Origin: Gandjariella thermophila | Lineage (GTDB): Bacteria > Actinomycetota > Actinomycetes > Mycobacteriales > Pseudonocardiaceae | Length of the DNA stretch: 64,000 nucleotides | NCBI RefSeq assembly: GCF_005405885.1 | Contig: NZ_BJFL01000024.1 | Span: 1-64,000, forward strand | Direction of reading: 5' to 3' | In this document: piece by piece, positions 60,072-64,000 of the stretch | Numbering within the stretch: the stretch's first letter is position 1 | How the letters are laid out: the number at the start of each line of letters is the position of its first letter | The notes under the pieces: generated by a model | Told to the model about the DNA's origin: nothing | The model's database searches: none | What the model saw: the letters and a program-made list of their open reading frames with translations, nothing else | Translations under genes and position numbers: made by a program

Positions 60072-60368
60072 GTGCTCGTCGTCGACTGGCTCCTCGTGCT
60101 GCCGATGTTCATCCTGCTCATCGGCCTGCTGCGGTGGGCCTTCGGGGACGACCGCTCGATCGGCCCGCTCCCCGACGACGGTGACGGGAGCGGCTACGGG
60201 TTGCTCCGCGAGGTGGCCTCGGCGCCGACCCGGTCCGCCGCCGAGCGGCTGCGGACCGAGGGTGTGCGGGCCACCACCGCGCCGTCCGGGGACGGCGCCG
60301 GCTGCCGGGTGCTGGTCTTCCCCGACGACGAGGTGGCCGCCCGGCTGGTGCTGCACGACGAGCGCTAG
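60072..60368 (+). CDS. Small single-helix membrane protein of unknown function
   Basis: A 98-residue protein starting at GTG 60072 with one membrane helix (VDWLLVLPMFILLIGLLRWA, residues 4-23) and a soluble, probably cytoplasmic, mixed alpha/beta domain ending C-R-V-L-V-F-P-D-D-E-V-A-A-R-L-V-L. The arrangement is common in actinomycete proteins of unknown role. It is convergent with murA. No family recognised. Confidence 0.65.
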   Translation: MLVVDWLLVLPMFILLIGLLRWAFGDDRSIGPLPDDGDGSGYGLLREVASAPTRSAAERLRTEGVRATTAPSGDGAGCRVLVFPDDEVAARLVLHDER

Positions 60369-60494
60369 CCAGGCACGCTCCGCCGGCCCGCGCGCCCCGA
60401 AGGGGTCGACAGGCGCGGAGACCGGGCCACCCAACACCACAACCGCATCCGGCCACGACAGCCACGGCCCGGCTACGCGGATCCGACGGCGCGC

Positions 60495-61775
60495 CTAACG
60501 TTCCGGCGGAGCCGACACGCGGTGCACGTCGGCGCCGAGTTTCTGCAGGTTCTCCACGAACAGCGGGTAGCCGCGGTCGATGTGGAAGACGTCCCACACC
60601 TCGGTGATGCCCTCGGCGCACAGCCCGGCCAGCACCAGCCCGGCACCGGCCCGGATGTCCGAGGCCCACACCGGGGCGCTGGACAGCCGCTCCACGCCGC
60701 GGATGACCGCGTGATGGCCGTCGGTGCGGGCGTCCGCGCCGAGCCGGACCATCTCCTCGATGAACCGGAACCGGGCCTCGAACACGTTCTCGGTGATCAT
60801 CGACGTGCCGTCCGCCACCGCGGCCAGCGCCACCGCGAAGGGTTGCAGGTCGGTGGCGAAGCCCGGGTAGGGCAGGGTGACGAAGTCGACCGCCTTGGGC
60901 CGGCCGTCCATCACCACCCGGAAGCCCTGCTCGGTGGCGTCGTCGAAGGTGGTGATCTCCGCGCCCGCGGTACGCAGTTTCTCCAGCACCAGGTCCAGGT
61001 GGTGCGGGTTGACCCCGCGCACATGCACGTCACCACGGGTGACCGCGGCGGCGAACGCCCAGGTGGCGCCGACGATCCGGTCCCCGATGACCCGGTGCTC
61101 GGTGGGGTGCAGGGTGTCCACGCCGTGCACGGTGAGCGTGGAGGTGCCGGCTCCCTCGATCCGGGCGCCCATCTGCTGCAGCATGGTGCACAGGTCGACG
61201 ATCTCCGGCTCGCGCGCCGCGTTGTCGATCACCGTGGTTCCGTCCGCCATCACGGCGGCCATCAGGATGTTCTCGGTCGCGCCCACGCTCGGGAAGTCCA
61301 GCCAGATCTGCGCGCCGTGCAACCCCTCGGCCTCGGCGACCACGCAGCCGTGCTCGATCTCGCTGTGCGCGCCGAGCTGGCGCAGACCGTTCTGGTGCAT
61401 GTCCAGCGGGCGGGAGCCGATCGCGTCGCCGCCGGGCAGCGCGACCACCGCCCGCCGGCACCGGCCGACAAGCGGGCCGAGCACGCACACCGAGGCGCGC
61501 AGCTTGCCCATGGAGGCGAAGTCCGCGCGGTGGCTCAGCTCGGCCGGCGTGGTGATCAGCACCGTGCCGCCGTCCACGGTCACCTCGCAGCCCAGGCCGC
61601 GCAGCACGTCCGCCATCAGCGGCACGTCGAGGATCTCCGGGCAGTTGGTGATGGTGGTCGTGCCCTCGGCCAGCAGTGCCGCCGCCATCAGCTTGAGCAC
61701 GCTGTTCTTCGCGCCGACGACCTCGACCTCTCCGGTCAGCCGCGCGCCGCCGCGGACCCGGAAATGCTCACTCAC
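60495..61775 (-). CDS. murA: UDP-N-acetylglucosamine 1-carboxyvinyltransferase MurA
   Basis: A 426-residue enzyme that starts peptidoglycan synthesis by adding enolpyruvate from PEP to UDP-N-acetylglucosamine. Family blocks are [20 protein letters not shown] (K23, N24), [20 protein letters not shown] and [20 protein letters not shown]. The loop that carries Cys115 in E. coli reads [15 protein letters not shown], with Asp at 117. That replacement, also found in mycobacteria, removes the target of fosfomycin and predicts intrinsic resistance. It starts at GTG 61775 with AGGAG seven bases upstream and is divergent from pduO. Confidence 0.96.
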   Translation of the reverse strand: MSEHFRVRGGARLTGEVEVVGAKNSVLKLMAAALLAEGTTTITNCPEILDVPLMADVLRGLGCEVTVDGGTVLITTPAELSHRADFASMGKLRASVCVLGPLVGRCRRAVVALPGGDAIGSRPLDMHQNGLRQLGAHSEIEHGCVVAEAEGLHGAQIWLDFPSVGATENILMAAVMADGTTVIDNAAREPEIVDLCTMLQQMGARIEGAGTSTLTVHGVDTLHPTEHRVIGDRIVGATWAFAAAVTRGDVHVRGVNPHHLDLVLEKLRTAGAEITTFDDATEQGFRVVMDGRPKAVDFVTLPYPGFATDLQPFAVALAAVADGTSMITENVFEARFRFIEEMVRLGADARTDGHHAVIRGVERLSSAPVWASDIRAGAGLVLAGLCAEGITEVWDVFHIDRGYPLFVENLQKLGADVHRVSAPPER

Positions 61776-61982
61776 TGGGGATCTCCTCGGTCAACTACGT
61801 GCATCGTGTGGGTCTCTTCGCCCTCGCACGGCGGTCGCGCGGCCGCCGACCCTCGCCGAACGCCGCCCGGAAGAACACCGCGGCGTCCCGGTCGGGCATC
61901 CTGACCGGTACAGGCACCGCCGGCCATGGTACGAGGCCACCGGGATCGGCGGCGGGCCAGGAGCACCCCGTAGGGTGCTGGC

Positions 61983-62618
61983 ATGGCCGTGCACCTGACT
62001 CGTATCTACACCCGCACCGGCGACGACGGAACGACGGGGCTGGGCGACTTCAGCCGGGTGCCCAAGACCGATCCCCGGCTGGTCGCCTACGCCGACGTCG
62101 AGGAGGCCAACGCGGCGATCGGGACGGCGCTGGCCCTGGGTCACGTGGCCGAGGACGTCGCGGCCGTGCTGCGGGCGGTGCAGAACGACCTGTTCGACGT
62201 CGGGGCCGACCTGTGCACCCCGATCGTGCCGGACCCGAAATACCCGCCGCTGCGGGTGACCGAGCCGTACATCGCCAGGCTGGAGCGCTGGTGCGACGAG
62301 TTCAACGAGCGGCTGGGCAAGCTGGACTCGTTCATCCTGCCCGGAGGGACGCCCGCGGCCGCGCTACTGCACACCGCGCGGACGGTGGCCCGCCGAGCGG
62401 AACGCGGCGCCTGGGCGCTGCTGGAGGTGGACGCGGAGCGCACCAACCCGCTCACCGCCAAGTACCTGAACCGGCTCTCCGACCTGCTGTTCATCCTGGC
62501 CCGGGTGGCGAACCCGGACGGCGACGTGCTGTGGCGCCCGGGTGCCAACGCGGAGGGCGCCGAGGCCGCGGCCGAGGACGCCGCCGCCGAGCGGAACGGC
62601 ACCGAGGGCGCCCAGTGA
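61983..62618 (+). CDS. pduO: Cob(I)alamin adenosyltransferase (PduO type)
   Basis: A 211-residue trimeric adenosyltransferase that transfers adenosyl from ATP to cob(I)alamin, making the cofactor of IcmA and MeaA. The ATP-binding N-terminus is RIYTRTGDDGTTGLGDFSRV, and the second conserved part is ARTVARRAERGAW followed by NRLSDLLFILARVAN. A short Ala/Glu-rich C-terminal tail follows. It is often next to the ATP synthase and murA genes in this group of actinomycetes. Start ATG 61983. Confidence 0.93.
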   Translation: MAVHLTRIYTRTGDDGTTGLGDFSRVPKTDPRLVAYADVEEANAAIGTALALGHVAEDVAAVLRAVQNDLFDVGADLCTPIVPDPKYPPLRVTEPYIARLERWCDEFNERLGKLDSFILPGGTPAAALLHTARTVARRAERGAWALLEVDAERTNPLTAKYLNRLSDLLFILARVANPDGDVLWRPGANAEGAEAAAEDAAAERNGTEGAQ

Positions 62619-62676
62619 CGGTCGGCAGGACCACCAGGTCCCGGGTTTGCGGTACGTGAAGACCGGCGAACGGGGC

Positions 62677-63102
62677 TCAGGAGGCCCAGGGCACGGCGCG
62701 GCCGGGCGGGGCCGACTCCAACCAGGACAGGAATCCGGTGAGCGTGTCGGCCCCCATGGCGAGTTCGATGTCGCCGGCGTCGGCGCGGCAGCGGAGCACG
62801 GTCGCCCCCCGGGGCATGGCGTAGCTCTCCGTGGCGTCCGGCTCGCGGCGGGCGGCGATCTCCAGCCCGCTGCGCCGGATAACCCGGTCGGGCCGGGTGC
62901 TCACGCCGAGCACCCGGTACCAGAGAAAGTCACCGCCCCGGTAGTGGGCAATGCCGAGATGCCAGCCGCGGCCGGTGCCCTCCAGGCGCTGGCGCAGCGC
63001 GACCGGCACACCCTCCCGGATGGCCAACCACCGGCGCAGGGTCAGGGTGCCGGCCACGACGACCAGCAGCAGGAGCACCACTACCCACCCGGTGATTGCC
63101 AC
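62677..63102 (-). CDS. DUF2550 membrane-anchored protein
   Basis: A 141-residue protein with one N-terminal membrane helix (GWVVVLLLLVVVAGTLTL) and a cytoplasmic or extracytoplasmic beta-rich domain (GWHLGIAHYRGGDFLWYRVL). It matches DUF2550, which is conserved directly downstream of atpC in Corynebacteriales and Pseudonocardiales and has no known function. It starts 34 bp after atpC and is convergent with pduO, 58 bp away. Confidence 0.9.
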   Translation of the reverse strand: MAITGWVVVLLLLVVVAGTLTLRRWLAIREGVPVALRQRLEGTGRGWHLGIAHYRGGDFLWYRVLGVSTRPDRVIRRSGLEIAARREPDATESYAMPRGATVLRCRADAGDIELAMGADTLTGFLSWLESAPPGRAVPWAS

Positions 63103-63136
63103 TGGCCGCTCCTGCCCCTCGCGCCGGTTGGTCAGC

Positions 63137-63505
63137 TCACTGGACCGAGTGACCCGCGGCCCGCAGCCGGGCCCTGCCCCGCAGGTGTACCTCCGGGTCG
63201 TGCGACTCGTAGTCGGCGCGAGCCTGGTCGACGTCGATCTCCTCGCGCAGCTCGGCCGACTCGGCGAGGATGCTCACGCCGTCCTCGGTGACCGAGAGGA
63301 AGCCTCCGTCCACCGCGGCGTGAATCTCGCCCCCGTCGGTCGAGTCGATGCGGACCATCTCACCCTGGACCAGTTCGGCCAGCAGGGGCAGGTGTTTGGG
63401 CAGGATACCGACCTCACCCACGGTGGTCCGCGCGAAGACGAAGGTGGCCGTCCCGGACCACACCTCGCGCTCCACCGCTACCAGGCGGACGGTCATCTCA
63501 GCCAC
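63137..63505 (-). CDS. atpC: F-type ATP synthase epsilon subunit
   Basis: A 122-residue subunit: an N-terminal beta-sandwich (VAVEREVWSGTATFVFARTT, then GEVGILPKHLPLLAELVQG) and a C-terminal helical hairpin (AELREEIDVDQARADYESHD). It forms the rotor foot with gamma and limits ATP hydrolysis. GTG 63505 was chosen for AGGAG six bases upstream; ATG 63496 is next. It is last of the atp genes; the gap to atpD (215 bp) is unusually long and contains three tandem 39-bp repeats. Confidence 0.95.
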   Translation of the reverse strand: MAEMTVRLVAVEREVWSGTATFVFARTTVGEVGILPKHLPLLAELVQGEMVRIDSTDGGEIHAAVDGGFLSVTEDGVSILAESAELREEIDVDQARADYESHDPEVHLRGRARLRAAGHSVQ

Positions 63506-63524
63506 GCGGCACTCCTTCGTCTTC

Positions 63525-63641
63525 TGCCGAGGTACTTTCTCCCGCCGAGGCAGCAGATAGCACCGCCGAGGTACTTTCCCCCGCCGAGGTGGCGGTTGGC
63601 ACCGCCGAGGTGCGCTCTTCCGCCGGGACGGCGAACAGCAC
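63525..63641 (-). repeat. Three tandem 39-bp repeats between atpD and atpC
   Basis: Units 63525-63563, 63564-63602 and 63603-63641 share cgccgaggtactttc, ccgccgagg and a final gcac; the third is the most divergent. Read on the minus strand with a 13-codon period they give variants of A-V-L-S-A-A-S-A-G-E-S-T-S, although no gene covers them. A further unit lies inside dhaL. Confidence 0.85.
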
Positions 63642-63720
63642 CGCTGGGTCGAGTGTAGAGGGTTCGGTGTGCGGGCGCCGGGGCGCCGGGGTCAACCCGG
63701 CGCCCCGGCGCGCCGTGCCG

Positions 63721-64000
<280 letters not shown>

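Noticed and set aside
63525-63641. CRISPR array at the three 39-bp repeats
   Set aside because: Units abut with no spacers, no cas genes are near, and a single copy lies in a coding gene.

Overview
The window is about 70% GC, has pervasive G/C third codon positions and many GTG starts. It carries gene families restricted to or typical of Actinobacteria: XRE/DUF5753-DUF397 pairs, NucS, DUF3558 and DUF2550 proteins, a MurA with Asp at the fosfomycin position, isobutyryl-CoA mutase, Ccr and MeaA. The order atpD-atpC-DUF2550-(pduO)-murA at the right end, and the overall gene set, suggest a chromosomal segment of a Pseudonocardiales-like actinomycete. The genus cannot be set from sequence reading alone.

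Left end (1-12.5 kb): a worn accessory region. It holds a transposase tail, a gene whose 5' end seems lost beside it, an ADP-ribosylglycohydrolase (ARH) and a detached second copy of its C-terminus. An XRE/DUF397 pair faces a strong 28-bp inverted-repeat operator. There is also a frameshifted TetR gene and an aldo-keto reductase reduced to its tail. Next come two paralogous zinc-metallopeptidase lipoproteins flanking a DUF6114/DUF6230 pair, a thioredoxin-TPR protein and a truncated SCO6745-like gene.

12.5-19.5 kb: isobutyryl-CoA mutase large subunit (icmA) behind a perfect 18-bp palindrome, a thiamine-binding MTH1187 protein, a MarR regulator, a DUF3817 membrane protein, a tight three-gene run of exported proteins of unknown role (COG4315-type lipoprotein, DUF4142, DUF1996), and a DUF3558 lipoprotein.

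19.5-29.8 kb: an alpha-mannan/oligomannoside utilisation locus. Exported GH47 and GH92 mannosidases lie divergent from a LacI regulator. lacI overlaps a class I mannose-6-phosphate isomerase gene, then an ABC ATPase, permease and binding protein, closed by a strong terminator. The intergenic region is rich in palindromes and direct repeats.

30-33.8 kb: an intact IS701-family element with perfect 13-bp ends and a CTAA target duplication, next to an IS3-type transposase tail; then a frameshifted MmcQ/YjbR gene and two proteins of unknown function.

33.8-46 kb and 55-63 kb: acyl-CoA and cobalamin metabolism. Genes are meaB, thiolase, methylmalonyl-CoA epimerase, a TetR regulator, ccr, a fused double 3-hydroxyacyl-CoA dehydrogenase, an enoyl-CoA hydratase homologue, meaA (ethylmalonyl-CoA mutase type) and the PduO adenosyltransferase that makes the cofactor of both mutases. 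Together these cover much of the ethylmalonyl-CoA and methylmalonyl-CoA routes. Interspersed are a long coiled-coil DivIVA-like protein, two alpha/beta hydrolases and an FmdB zinc ribbon.

46-55.7 kb: a PTS-type dihydroxyacetone kinase set (dhaK, dhaL, dhaM with fused HPr), an aldehyde dehydrogenase, a sodium:solute symporter, the mismatch endonuclease nucS, a NUDIX hydrolase and a BrnT-like toxin-antitoxin pair with an inverted-repeat promoter.

56.5-64 kb: a GH172 protein, meaA, murA, pduO, DUF2550, atpC and the 3' end of atpD. A 39-bp tandem repeat between atpC and atpD also occurs inside the dhaL coding sequence. Other short dispersed repeats lie after stop codons and between convergent genes. 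No rRNA, tRNA or CRISPR array was seen.
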